DNA from: an uncultured Collinsella sp.
GTDB lineage: Bacteria > Actinomycetota > Coriobacteriia > Coriobacteriales > Coriobacteriaceae
Length of the DNA: 59,890 nt
NCBI GenBank assembly: GCA_900544235.1
Contig: UQUL01000009.1
Span: 1 to 59,890 of the forward strand
Direction: 5' to 3'
Every line of letters starts with the position of its first letter. Positions within the stretch are counted from its first letter, which is position 1. The notes below the pieces were generated by a model. That model was given only the letters and a program-made list of their open reading frames with translations, searched no databases and was not told the DNA's origin. Position numbers and translations under genes: made by a program. Positions 33,501-41,627 of this stretch are shown here, one piece after another.

Positions 33501-33630
33501 CCATAACAGTTAGAGTCCATTTTTCGGCCCACCTGTTACAGATCGAGACAAACGACCGATATCGACCTAAATAATCTTAGTCTGTAACATCTAGCCCGTT
33601 TTCGGCCTTACAACTGTTACAGATCAAGAT
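33501..33630. repeat. tandem pair of TGTTACAG-type repeats
   Basis: Two diverged copies, each about 50 bases, end with CTGTTACAGATC followed by (G/A)AGA(C/T)AAA. Copy 2 opens with TCTGTAACA (33581-33589), making a perfect nine-base inverted repeat with TGTTACAGA (33615-33623); copy 1 opens with TAACAG (33504-33509) against CTGTTA (33533-33538). Both have TTTTTCGGCC or TTTTCGGCC in the middle. Confidence 0.65.
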
Positions 33631-33639
33631 AAATCAACG

Positions 33640-33673
33640 AAACAAGCCACCGCAAGGAGAACTATTGTGGTGG
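33640..33673 (-). terminator. possible terminator of the SGNH hydrolase gene
   Basis: CCACCACAA/TTGCGGTGG stem (nine positions, one mismatch) followed on the minus strand by CTTGTTTCG, 13 bases after the stop. Confidence 0.5.
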
Positions 33674-33685
33674 TTTGGGGCCGTG

Positions 33686-34345
33686 CTACTCACCGAGCAT
33701 CTCTTTGAGCTTGGCCACCACGGCGTGGCCCAAGCTCTCGTGGCTTTCGGGCATCATGTGCAGATAATCGATATCGCCCGGCTCGGCAAACTCGGCGGCA
33801 TTCAAAAAGTCGCAGCCAAACTGCTCGGCCACGTGCGCATAGTACTCGCCAAAATGCTCCGAGGCCTCGACGGAATGCTCGTCAAAGTCGGTCATGTACA
33901 CATCGGCGATCTGCGGTTTAATCTTGATAGGCGCCATCAGCAGAATGCGCGGACAAGGCGCAGCGTCGGTCCATGGAAACGCGCGGACAGCGCGAATCAG
34001 CGCCATGGCGCCACGGGCGATATCGGAAGCTGTCACGTTAAAGACCGTCTTACAGTCGTTGGTGCCCAGCATAATCACGATCGCATCCAGCGGCTTATGA
34101 GCCTCGAGCAGCATCGGAAGCGCGCGAATGCCGTTGAGGTTAGTGTCCAGATGGCACATATCGTCGCGCACCGTCGTGCGGCCGTTGAGCCCCTCCTCAA
34201 TCACATGCCAGCCCTCGCCCAGGTCACGCTGTGCCACGCCGCACCAGCGCACATCACGTGCATAGCGCACCGCGGTGCCGTCGCGCATGCCCGCCGGATC
34301 GTAGCCATAGGTATTGCTATCGCCAAAGCACAGAACGTTTTTCAT
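33686..34345 (-). CDS. SGNH/GDSL-type hydrolase
   Basis: 219 residues. Block I FGDSNTYG holds the nucleophile S10, the oxyanion asparagine is in MLGTNDCK (about 92-99), and the catalytic Asp-His pair probably lies in GDIDYLHMMPESHESLG near the C-terminus. No signal peptide, so a cytoplasmic esterase, thioesterase or arylesterase is likely. GAAGGG lies six bases before the ATG. Substrate unknown. Confidence 0.83.
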   Translation of the reverse strand: MKNVLCFGDSNTYGYDPAGMRDGTAVRYARDVRWCGVAQRDLGEGWHVIEEGLNGRTTVRDDMCHLDTNLNGIRALPMLLEAHKPLDAIVIMLGTNDCKTVFNVTASDIARGAMALIRAVRAFPWTDAAPCPRILLMAPIKIKPQIADVYMTDFDEHSVEASEHFGEYYAHVAEQFGCDFLNAAEFAEPGDIDYLHMMPESHESLGHAVVAKLKEMLGE

Positions 34346-34364
34346 CGTAAGCCCTTCCTTTAGT

Positions 34365-34398
34365 AAAAAGCCGGCGGGAGCAGCCCCTCCCGCCGGCT
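34365..34398 (-). terminator. intrinsic terminator of the macrodomain gene
   Basis: Perfect 12-pair stem AGCCGGCGGGAG/CTCCCGCCGGCT with a short loop, followed by TTTTTACT on the minus strand. Confidence 0.92.
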
Positions 34399-34423
34399 CG
34401 ACCTATCTGTCAGCACGTACCGA

Positions 34424-35557
34424 TTACAGGTACTTGCGCCAATCGTCCTCGTCCTCATCATCCTCGGTAGCAGTCTGGGCCTGCTCGGCGGCGCGAGCTG
34501 CCGCAGCGCGAGCGGCAACCTGGGCATAGGACTCCTCGTTGCGATCGGGGAAGTTTGCCAGCACGTGCTCGAACTTGGCAAAGTCCTCGTCCCAGCGTGT
34601 AGAGGGCACGGCAAAGAAGACCTGCTTGACCTTAAAGTCGCCCGACGCAAGCTCCTTGCGGAAGAGCTCAGCCACGGCCTCGGCGTCAAAGCCGTTGTTG
34701 TCGCAGCCCCAAGCGCCCAGCACGAGCTTCTCGCGACCCAGCTCGTCGCAGATGGCAAGCACAAAGCGGATGCGATCGCGCAGGGCGTTAAGCAAGGCAT
34801 CGTCGCTCACGCGGTACTCCTGGCGAGCACGCTTGGCGTTGGGTGCAGCGGCGACGATTACGTCGGCATAGGCGTGCACATGCTTGCGGTCGAAGCGCAC
34901 CGCGGGCACCACCAGCGCACGGTTGCGGTACAGTTCACAGTTGATGTTGCGGCGACGGTTCTCGCCGTACCATTTACGCTGCTTATCGAGCACGTTGTAC
35001 AGGTACGAATCGGCACAGAGCGTGGCCTCCTGACCCAGATAGCCCTGGATGTAGCCACCGCCCGGATTGGTGAACGAGGCAAAGGCGAGCACGGCCATGT
35101 CACAGAACTGCGCATAGCCTCGGCCGTTATCCAGAATGGCCTGCGTGGCAGAGGCGTCGAGCACGGTGACCTCGGGCAGGACCGGAGCGGACTCCTCGCC
35201 AGCAGGCGCGGACTCGATCTCCGCGGCCTCCTCTACGGGTGCAGGCTCGGCCGTGACCTCAGTCTCGGCGGACGCAACCTCAGCGGTCTCGACCTCGGCG
35301 GCCTCAGACTCCTCGGCAACCTGTTCCTCGGCAGCGTCGGCCGCTTGGGCCTTGGCCTTTATCGCCGCGACAAATCCGGCAGGCATACCATCGAACTCGC
35401 GCACGCCGGCAAGCGAGCGCTCAATGTCCTTGGCGCAGGCCTCGGATACAGCCGCCACATGGCGCTCAGCGGCCTTAGCACGCGCCTCGCGCTTGGGATT
35501 GGGCTGACCCGTTCGATTGGACCTGCGGTTACGGTTCCTGTTGTCGACGTCTGCCAT
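34424..35557 (-). CDS. TIGR02452-type macrodomain (microbial PARG-like) protein
   Basis: 377 residues. A basic N-terminal part (1-75) is followed by an acidic, Ala/Glu-rich linker (about 75-125), the macrodomain (about 130-325) and an acidic tail ending DEDEDDWRKYL. ADP-ribose-binding blocks are present: FTNPGGGYIQGYLGQEATLC and LGAWGCDNNGFDAEAV. Microbial poly(ADP-ribose) glycohydrolases have GGG...QEE, where the glutamates catalyse; here the motif ends QEA, so one catalytic Glu is missing. It may bind rather than hydrolyse ADP-ribose. The linker is an unusual insertion. Stands alone. Confidence 0.75.
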   Translation of the reverse strand: MADVDNRNRNRRSNRTGQPNPKREARAKAAERHVAAVSEACAKDIERSLAGVREFDGMPAGFVAAIKAKAQAADAAEEQVAEESEAAEVETAEVASAETEVTAEPAPVEEAAEIESAPAGEESAPVLPEVTVLDASATQAILDNGRGYAQFCDMAVLAFASFTNPGGGYIQGYLGQEATLCADSYLYNVLDKQRKWYGENRRRNINCELYRNRALVVPAVRFDRKHVHAYADVIVAAAPNAKRARQEYRVSDDALLNALRDRIRFVLAICDELGREKLVLGAWGCDNNGFDAEAVAELFRKELASGDFKVKQVFFAVPSTRWDEDFAKFEHVLANFPDRNEESYAQVAARAAAARAAEQAQTATEDDEDEDDWRKYL

Positions 35558-35623
35558 AAGTGGTCACCTTTCTCGGTCTCTGCCGCTATCGGCTTTTCCC
35601 ATCCATGATACCCCGCCGTGTAC

Positions 35624-35649
35624 AAAAAAGACGGCCCCGAAGGACCGCC
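35624..35649 (-). terminator. intrinsic terminator after the Bax inhibitor-1 gene
   Basis: GGCGGTCC-TTCG-GGGCCGTC stem (eight pairs, two wobbles, TTCG loop) followed by TTTTTTG on the minus strand, about 47 bases after the stop. Confidence 0.85.
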
Positions 35650-35695
35650 TTTCGCATCGAATTGTGTGCGCGGCAAGCACCGCTGCAATTTGGCA

Positions 35696-36391
35696 CTAGT
35701 CGCGACGACCAAGGATGTTCAGAATGCGCAGGAACACGTTGATGATGTCCACGAACAGGTTGGATGCCATGAGCACGGCGTTGGGCAGCGTGGGCGGCAC
35801 TGTCGTGGCCACATAGGTGTCGTAGCCGATGAAGCCGGCGAACACCACGATCACGATCAGGTCGGTGATGGTCTGCGAGACGCCCATAAACATCAGCACG
35901 ATCTCGACCAGAATCGTGGCAAGCAGAATGCCAAAGCCGATGCCATATACGCGCTGGAAAAACTTGGGGAACGTCACGCCCAAGGCGCCAAAGACAAAGG
36001 TGATAGCAGCGGTGGCGATAAAAGCGGTGTTGATGGTGGGCAGGTCGTAGTTGGCAAGGCCAAACGACGCGGTCAGGCCAAAGGTGCTCGCAAAGATCAC
36101 GTAACCCACGAGCGACAGGCCCACGGACTGTTTGCTGGCAGCAGCCGACATCATGACGATACCGACGATGGTCAAAATAAACGAGCCAAAGACCAGCGGC
36201 AGGGCGGCGCCGCTCATCATCATGCGCGCAAACGACATGGTGCTCGTAAAGTAGGCGCCGGCGCCCATGGCGCAAAAGCCCAAGAAGATGAGGGCAGACA
36301 TGGCAAGGTTGTACGCACGCGGCGACATCTCCTTGGCACGGCCTGCGCCGGTCTCGATGGGGCCGTTCTGATAGCCCTGAATATCGTTCAT
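35696..36391 (-). CDS. Bax inhibitor-1/YccA family membrane protein
   Basis: 231 residues with seven hydrophobic helices after a short N-terminal tail of about 25 residues. The family end signature DTYVATT and the loop with VFAGFIGYDT near helix 6, where pH-gating aspartates lie in BsYetJ, are visible. Family members are calcium-leak channels or partners of FtsH in bacteria; the role here is unknown. GAAAGGAC lies eight bases before the ATG. Monocistronic. Confidence 0.86.
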   Translation of the reverse strand: MNDIQGYQNGPIETGAGRAKEMSPRAYNLAMSALIFLGFCAMGAGAYFTSTMSFARMMMSGAALPLVFGSFILTIVGIVMMSAAASKQSVGLSLVGYVIFASTFGLTASFGLANYDLPTINTAFIATAAITFVFGALGVTFPKFFQRVYGIGFGILLATILVEIVLMFMGVSQTITDLIVIVVFAGFIGYDTYVATTVPPTLPNAVLMASNLFVDIINVFLRILNILGRRD

Positions 36392-36471
36392 AATTTCGTC
36401 CTTTCAAAAAGCGCCACGACAGCGCCGTAGGTGACAAGATTCCTGCCATTGTACCCGAATGCCGCGCGCTC

Positions 36472-36810
36472 TTACCTGCGACGCTCGCTCTCGAGTGTAC
36501 GGTCGAACGCCCACACCCACCAACGCATCAGATGAGCCTGCGAGCCATCCGGTCGCTCACGCGCCTGTTCTTCTAGATACAGTTCGGTCGCATGCCCGCC
36601 AAAACGTACCTTATAGGTCGCCGTACGAATGCCGTGGACCGTCAGGCCAAAACCGGTGGACGAGACAATCTCGTCAATCGTAAAGCAGCGACCGTCGACC
36701 CAGCAGACGGTAACCGGCACGACTTGTCCGCCCGCGAGAATGCGAGCCACGACGTCCACATACTGCTTGTGCACGCGTCGAGTTTTGCCATCTGTCTGTC
36801 GATATTCCAT
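36472..36810 (-). CDS. hypothetical protein, 112 residues
   Basis: The frame is open further upstream, but ATG 36810 starts the region with normal composition. The protein is basic and beta-rich, with VARILAGGQVVPVTVCWVDGR and TVHGIRTATYKVRFGG stretches, suggesting a small barrel. No family recognised. TTTACA (36841-36846) and GATAAT (36817-36822) with 18-base spacing put the transcription start almost on the ATG, so the mRNA may be leaderless, in keeping with the poor ribosome-binding site. Confidence 0.65.
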   Translation of the reverse strand: MEYRQTDGKTRRVHKQYVDVVARILAGGQVVPVTVCWVDGRCFTIDEIVSSTGFGLTVHGIRTATYKVRFGGHATELYLEEQARERPDGSQAHLMRWWVWAFDRTLESERRR

Positions 36811-37059
36811 GTCCCTATTATCGAACGCATGTTTGCATGTTGTAAAGCGAACAGGCTGTGGTTTTGGGGTGTTGGGGCGCGCGCACGTGTCCTCATGGCG
36901 TGATAGCAAAAAGAACACCCGCGGTCAACAGGGCAAATATTCAATATTAGTGCCAAAAAAATCACTTCTCCCATCAGAACTCGGTAAAGAAACCTGCAGG
37001 AGGTGATACGATTTATCATGTTTTTGTAACGTGTCTGCAAACTTCGAGAAAGCCCATAT

Positions 37060-38109
37060 ATGGACGTAACGTTCTCAGCCTTCCTCGGCCAACTTGTGTC
37101 GAACCCAGTCCTTGCCGTCACCGTGTTCCTCGCGCTCGGCGCTATCTTCGTCAACGGATGGACCGACGCGCCCAACGCCATCGCGACCTGTGTCACCACG
37201 CGCTGCATGCCCGCCCGCGCCGCTATTCTCATGAGCGCCGCGTTCAACTTTTTGGGCGTGCTCATCATGACGCATTTTAATGCCAGCGTCGCCAACACCA
37301 TCTCCCATATCGTCGACTTTGGCGGAAACAGCACCATGGCGCTCGCGTGCCTCTGCGCGGCGCTGTTCTCCATCGTCGTCTACGGCGCCACGGCATCGCG
37401 TTTTGGTATCCCTACCTCGCAGAGCCACAGCCTCATCGCCGGCCTGACCGGCGCCGCTATCGCCCTCGGTGGCGCGAGCAGCGTCAACGTCCACGAGTGG
37501 ATGAAGGTCATCTATGGCCTGGCGCTCTCCATCGGCCTGGGCTTTGTCATGGGCTGGGTCCTGTGCAAGCTCGTCTCGATTCTTTTCGCCGCCGCCAACA
37601 GGCGACGCGCCAACGTCTTCTTTAAATACGCTCAGATCGCGAGCGCTGCGGCCATGAGCTTTATGCACGGCGCGCAGGATGGACAGAAGTTCATCGGCGT
37701 GCTCTTTTTAGGCGTGGCCTTCGCCAACGGCCAGACGAGCATCGGCGACGCCGGCATCCCCATCTGGATTATGCTGCTGTGCTCGGCCACTATGGGTATC
37801 GGCACCAGCGTGGGCGGCGAGCGCATCATCAAGTCCGTCGGCCAGAGCATGGTTAAGCTCGAGAAGTACCAGGGCTTCTCTGCCGACCTCGCGGGCGCCG
37901 CAAACCTGCTACTTGCCACCCTTACCGGCATCCCCGTGTCCTCCACGCACATCAAAACCTGCGCCATCATGGGCGTCGGCGCCGTCAAGCGCCTTTCGGC
38001 CATCAACTTCGGCGTGGTCAAGGACATGATGTTCACCTGGTTCTTCACCTTCCCCGCCTGCGGACTCATCAGCTTTGTCATGGCCAAGCTGTTCATGATG
38101 TTCATCTAG
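37060..38109 (+). CDS. pit: inorganic phosphate transporter, Pit family
   Basis: 349 residues, about ten membrane helices in two inverted halves. PiT signatures are GWTDAPNAIATCVTTR (about 33-48) and TGIPVSSTHIKTCAIMGVG (about 288-306). Low-affinity phosphate or metal-phosphate symport with H+ or Na+. The ATG at 37060 has only GAGAAAG upstream. It is paired with the DUF47 gene 67 bases downstream, a common partner of Pit permeases, and contrasts with the high-affinity pst operon later in the window. Confidence 0.9.
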   Translation: MDVTFSAFLGQLVSNPVLAVTVFLALGAIFVNGWTDAPNAIATCVTTRCMPARAAILMSAAFNFLGVLIMTHFNASVANTISHIVDFGGNSTMALACLCAALFSIVVYGATASRFGIPTSQSHSLIAGLTGAAIALGGASSVNVHEWMKVIYGLALSIGLGFVMGWVLCKLVSILFAAANRRRANVFFKYAQIASAAAMSFMHGAQDGQKFIGVLFLGVAFANGQTSIGDAGIPIWIMLLCSATMGIGTSVGGERIIKSVGQSMVKLEKYQGFSADLAGAANLLLATLTGIPVSSTHIKTCAIMGVGAVKRLSAINFGVVKDMMFTWFFTFPACGLISFVMAKLFMMFI

Positions 38110-38176
38110 TCAAACCGAGCGTCCATCCGGACCGTAATACCTCGCCAACCCGTCTTCGCCTCGAAAGGACCCACTC

Positions 38177-38800
38177 ATGGCAAAGAAACCCGATTCGTTC
38201 TACTTTGACAACTACGTCGCCTGCGCCGATCTCGCCGTCCAGTCCGCAGAGCTGCTCACCAAGATTTTTGAGAACTTTGATCCCGCGCAGATCCACGACA
38301 TGCTCGATAAGATGCATGCGATTGAGCATGCGGCAGACAAGAAGCACCATGAGCTCGAAGACGCCCTGCTCACTGCCTTTATCACCCCGCTTGAGCGCGA
38401 GGATCTGGACCTGATGAGCTGCGCGCTCGACACCGTGCTTGATCGTATCGAGGGCGTCGTGCAACGCGTCTACTTCACCAACATCCAGAGCATCCACCCC
38501 GATGCCATCGTCATCGCCCACAAGGTGACCGACGCCTGCCGCGCCATGAAGGACCTGATGGTCGAGCTGCCCAACTACCGCAAGTCCAAGACCCTGCGCG
38601 AGCTCGTCATCCAGATCAACACCATCGAGTCCGAGGCCGACGATCTCTACATCAACGCCATGCGCAACCTGCATGTCAACGGCAAGGACCCGCTCGAGGT
38701 CATCGCCTGGCGTGACGTCTACGCCTTCCTGGAGTACTGCGCCGACTGCTGCGAGAATGTGGCCGATGTCGTGGATTCGATTGTCATGAAGAACAGTTAA
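38177..38800 (+). CDS. DUF47 (PhoU-like) Pit accessory protein
   Basis: 207 residues, all-helical PhoU-related DUF47 protein. E/DxxxD-type metal-binding patterns appear in helices (HAIEHAADKKHHELED, about 47-62, and NTIESEADDLY, about 147-157). Known to accompany and probably regulate Pit permeases. GAAAGGA lies before the ATG at eight bases. Same operon as pit; followed by a long inverted repeat. Confidence 0.88.
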   Translation: MAKKPDSFYFDNYVACADLAVQSAELLTKIFENFDPAQIHDMLDKMHAIEHAADKKHHELEDALLTAFITPLEREDLDLMSCALDTVLDRIEGVVQRVYFTNIQSIHPDAIVIAHKVTDACRAMKDLMVELPNYRKSKTLRELVIQINTIESEADDLYINAMRNLHVNGKDPLEVIAWRDVYAFLEYCADCCENVADVVDSIVMKNS

Positions 38801-38820
38801 TTGGGGGCACGTGTCCCGGC

Positions 38821-38904
38821 GGCGAAGGGCCGGCACCTGTTTGCTTTCTCACTCCGGCTGCATGGCAGAGTCGTTCGAAAGTAAACAGGTGCCGGCCCTT
38901 CGCC
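38821..38904. repeat. intergenic inverted repeat with CCGGCACCTGTTT arms
   Basis: 22-base perfect arms (38821-38842 and 38883-38904), extendable to 28 with one wobble, around a 28-base loop, 20 bases after the DUF47 gene. The arm GGGCCGGCACC resembles the GGGACAGGCACC centre of the repeat at 33447. Confidence 0.88.
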
Positions 38905-39082
38905 TTACATACCACCATTGGGAACTTTGGCTGATGGTTAGAATGCGATGGGGAGTCTGGCCGATACGGCTTTTTATGCCCAATTGGATACTTTGGGGCT
39001 GCACTGAGCGTTTGGCTGAGCGTAGCTTTGGGTACCCTTTGGTTTACTTTGGATTGATTTGCTGACTTTGGAGGGTTTGGTT

Positions 39083-39613
39083 ATGGGGTATTTGGATCTG
39101 GCTCGGGGTCGGTATTCTTGTCGTGAATTTGAGGCTCGGGCTGTGGAGCAGGCTGTGGTGGATGCCATTGTTGAGGCTGGGCGTATTGCTCCTTCTGCTT
39201 GTAATAATCATCCAACCCGTGTGATGGTGTTGGATACGCCTGAGCTTCTGGAGAAGGCAGCTGCTTGTCAGCCTCGGTTTGCTCGTGATGGGTCCATCTT
39301 TGGCGCTCCGCTCATCTTCCTCATTTGCAGCGTTGCCGATGACGCTTGGGTGCGCCCCTATGACCAGATGAACTCCAGCGCTATCGACACCTCGATTGCT
39401 TGCGATCAGATGATGATGGAGGCCGAGGAGCAGGGTCTGGGAACGTGCTGGGTGTGCCATTTTAAGCCCGAGTTAGCCCGTGAGCAATTCAACCTGCCCG
39501 AGGGCGTCTATCCCTATCACATGCTCGTCTGCGGCTATCCTGCCGACCGCATCGCCGACCCCGAGCACCGCGAGGCCCGTACCATTCCCCTCTCTGACTT
39601 CCTCCTCAAGTAG
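39083..39613 (+). CDS. nitroreductase-family protein
   Basis: 176 residues, FMN-dependent oxidoreductase. RYSCREFEARAV at the N-terminus and APSACNNHPTRVMVL (about 40-54) bind FMN; EEQGLGTCWVCHF (about 122-134) and the LVCGYPA segment near the C-terminus complete the fold. The ATG at 39083 has GGAGG eight bases upstream. The first 70 codons favour T- and G-ending codons, while the rest shows the usual C-ending bias. Substrate unknown. Confidence 0.87.
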   Translation: MGYLDLARGRYSCREFEARAVEQAVVDAIVEAGRIAPSACNNHPTRVMVLDTPELLEKAAACQPRFARDGSIFGAPLIFLICSVADDAWVRPYDQMNSSAIDTSIACDQMMMEAEEQGLGTCWVCHFKPELAREQFNLPEGVYPYHMLVCGYPADRIADPEHREARTIPLSDFLLK

Positions 39614-39791
39614 TTTTTGGCACATGCCCTAAAATCTACCTTTTACCACGCGCCCTTCGCCGAGTTCTGCCCTATCGCGAGCAGAGCTCGGCTATTTCGC
39701 GCTAAGGGCGATCGCGCCTCCCCATTGGAATGCAAATGGAACAGCTTTCACGAATACATGGCCGAGCCGTGGGCGACTAGCCCGGCCACCA

Positions 39792-40217
39792 TTATTCCTC
39801 GATAAAAGCCGGCACGCGATTAGTCCTGCGCATCTTGAAATCGCCAATCTTGTGAGAGACATAGAGAATGCCGTCCATCCCATCTCGCGATGCATATGAC
39901 AGGTGAACAGAACCGCAATCCGCTCCATCATTGTCGATAAGATCAAACGAATTCGGATCGCTTGTTGCAGCCAAACGACCACTCATACAAGAGCCATCGT
40001 CATTACAGATTTGCCATTCCATATCTTCGCCCGTAAGAATCGCCATAGACGGCCTGATTGCATCATCGCTGGCATACATCCCGTCTATGCCAAACCCATT
40101 TTCAGCGCCATCAATGAACGACTGCTCGGACCTATACGTCGCAAACGATGCACATAGCGCCATTGCGAGACCAACTGCAAGAACAACAATTACAATCTTT
40201 ACGTAGCTCTTGGCCAT
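39792..40217 (-). CDS. hypothetical secreted or membrane-anchored protein
   Basis: 141 residues from ATG 40217 (GAGGG seven bases upstream; ATG 40220 is equally possible). An N-terminal hydrophobic segment (about 5-27) is followed by a short polar domain with WQICNDDGSCMSGRL and two further cysteine-type positions, and ends in a basic stretch. No family recognised. Codon choice and GC are lower than in neighbours (AGT, TCT, ATA appear), a hint of recent acquisition or weak selection. Confidence 0.65.
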   Translation of the reverse strand: MAKSYVKIVIVVLAVGLAMALCASFATYRSEQSFIDGAENGFGIDGMYASDDAIRPSMAILTGEDMEWQICNDDGSCMSGRLAATSDPNSFDLIDNDGADCGSVHLSYASRDGMDGILYVSHKIGDFKMRRTNRVPAFIEE

Positions 40218-40526
40218 CATGCCATCCCTCTTTTCGCTTGCCTAAGGAAATGCGGAAGAAGCTGTTCGTCGCGGCTTGTTTGCACACCTTTCTGCCCCGG
40301 TTCGGTTACTTAGGTTACTTGAGAGATCCTATATATGATTTTATCCGTATACGTAATATAAATTTTGGACATATCCAAATTGGTCAATAATTGTGAGAGC
40401 TTTCGCCTTCAGTGAAATGTATTGGCTTATCTCTCATGCAAATTAAGTCCCTGGCAGGCCTTCCGAAGAGCACGATATTTTTAATTTGATAAATGGTAGG
40501 AATTAAGGCATGTCCCAAAAATCTAA
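40218..40526. other. AT-rich gap upstream of the hypothetical gene
   Basis: About 310 bases without a convincing ORF, clearly richer in A+T than the rest of the window around 40330-40500. It holds a TTTGGA/TCCAAA palindrome (40364-40369 with 40374-40379) and TATACG/TAAAAT hexamers that could be promoter parts for the minus-strand gene ending at 39792. Nothing else identified. Confidence 0.45.
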
Positions 40527-40554
40527 TAAAAAGGAGCCCGCAGGTGCGAGCTCC
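40527..40554 (-). terminator. intrinsic terminator after divIVA
   Basis: GGAGCTCGC/GCGGGCTCC stem with one mismatch and a four-base loop, followed by TTTTTATTAG on the minus strand, 31 bases after the divIVA stop. Marks the end of the cell-division cluster. Confidence 0.88.
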
Positions 40555-40584
40555 TCTTAAGGGCACGAGATTGTAGCTCTGGCG

Positions 40585-41262
40585 CTAGTCCAGGTCGTCG
40601 GCGGCAAAGTTGTCGATCGGAGCGAAGGGGTCAGCCACGGGGACAACCGGATCAGCGACAGGCAGCGGCTCGGCGGCGGGAACGGTCACCGCAGGAGAAG
40701 CGGCAGAACCGACCGGCGTGGAGGCCATAAGATCAGCGGGGAAGGAATTCTGGGCATCGTCCATAAAGTGCTGGATGAGCTTGAGGTACTCAGCCTTGAA
40801 CTCCTCACGGGAAGCCTTCAGACGGTCGATCTCCTCGAGCTCGGCCTGCTTCTCGGTCAGGGCCTGACGGATGACCTCGCGGGCCTTGGCGTCGGCTTCG
40901 TTGCGGATACGCTCAGCGTTCTCGTTGGCGTCATTGACGATGCCCTCGGCGGTCTGCTGGGCAGCGATCAGCGCAGCGGAGATCTGACGCTCCTGGGCGG
41001 AGAAGTCGGGTGCGGGAGCGGCCACGGGAGCGGCGGGAACGGCTTGAGCGGCAGCGTCCTGAGCCTGGGCAAGCTGAGCCTGCGTGTCAGCAAGCTGCTG
41101 CTCGGTGGCAGTCAGACGACCCTTAAGATCGACAATCTTGGCAAGCATAGCGTCAACCTCGGAGGACAGCGTCTCCAAAAAGACGTCGACCTCGGCGGGA
41201 TCATAGCCGCGCTTGGCCTCAGAGAAAGTCTGAGCCTGGATGTCAGCAGGGGTAATAGCCAT
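40585..41262 (-). CDS. divIVA: DivIVA domain protein
   Basis: 225 residues. The N-terminal DivIVA module (1-60, with KRGYDPAEVDVFLETL, the lipid-binding and dimer head) is followed by a coiled coil (about 95-165, QTAEGIVNDANENAERIRNEA and similar heptads) and a Pro/Val/Ala-rich tail ending FAADDLD. Marks curved membranes and organises polar growth or division in Gram-positive bacteria. AAAGGAG lies eight bases before the ATG. Last gene of the yggS-sepF-yggT-divIVA set. Confidence 0.9.
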   Translation of the reverse strand: MAITPADIQAQTFSEAKRGYDPAEVDVFLETLSSEVDAMLAKIVDLKGRLTATEQQLADTQAQLAQAQDAAAQAVPAAPVAAPAPDFSAQERQISAALIAAQQTAEGIVNDANENAERIRNEADAKAREVIRQALTEKQAELEEIDRLKASREEFKAEYLKLIQHFMDDAQNSFPADLMASTPVGSAASPAVTVPAAEPLPVADPVVPVADPFAPIDNFAADDLD

Positions 41263-41324
41263 AACAAGTTCTCCTTTATCATCGCCTCGGCGCCGGGCGC
41301 CCGACGTAAGTTACTGAGCCAGTA

Positions 41325-41606
41325 CTATACGAGTATACCTATAAGAAGCTGCAGAATCAGCCTCTGCACCAACTGCAACGCAATAATTGCAACGACCGGC
41401 GAAAAATCAACGCCGCCCATCGGCGGAATAAACCGACGAAACAGGTTGAGCCAAGGACCGCAGACGCTATCGAGCACCGCGGCGATATCCTGCAGCAGGC
41501 CGCCCTGCTTCATGGGAATCCACGTCATGAAGCAATAGACCACGATGAGCGTGGAGTAGAAGTTGAACAGCGTGTTAACCAGCTGGACAATGGTGTAGAT
41601 GTTGAT
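41325..41606 (-). CDS. yggT: YggT family membrane protein with non-canonical start
   Basis: About 93 residues, two membrane helices. The family blocks YCFMTWIP and RRFIPPMGGVDFSPVVAII are clear. The first helix extends upstream of the only GTG (41543), through codons reading INIYTIVQLVNTLFNFYSTLIV, up to a TAA at 41628-41630. No ATG, GTG or TTG exists in that stretch. GAGGAG at 41613-41618 is followed six bases later by ATC (41606), the most likely start; ATT at 41612 is the alternative. Sits 21 bases after sepF, as ylmG follows ylmF in Bacillus, where the pair aids septum assembly. Confidence 0.75.
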   Translation of the reverse strand: MNIYTIVQLVNTLFNFYSTLIVVYCFMTWIPMKQGGLLQDIAAVLDSVCGPWLNLFRRFIPPMGGVDFSPVVAIIALQLVQRLILQLLIGILV

Positions 41607-41627
41607 GAGAATCTCCTCGTCTTGGGT

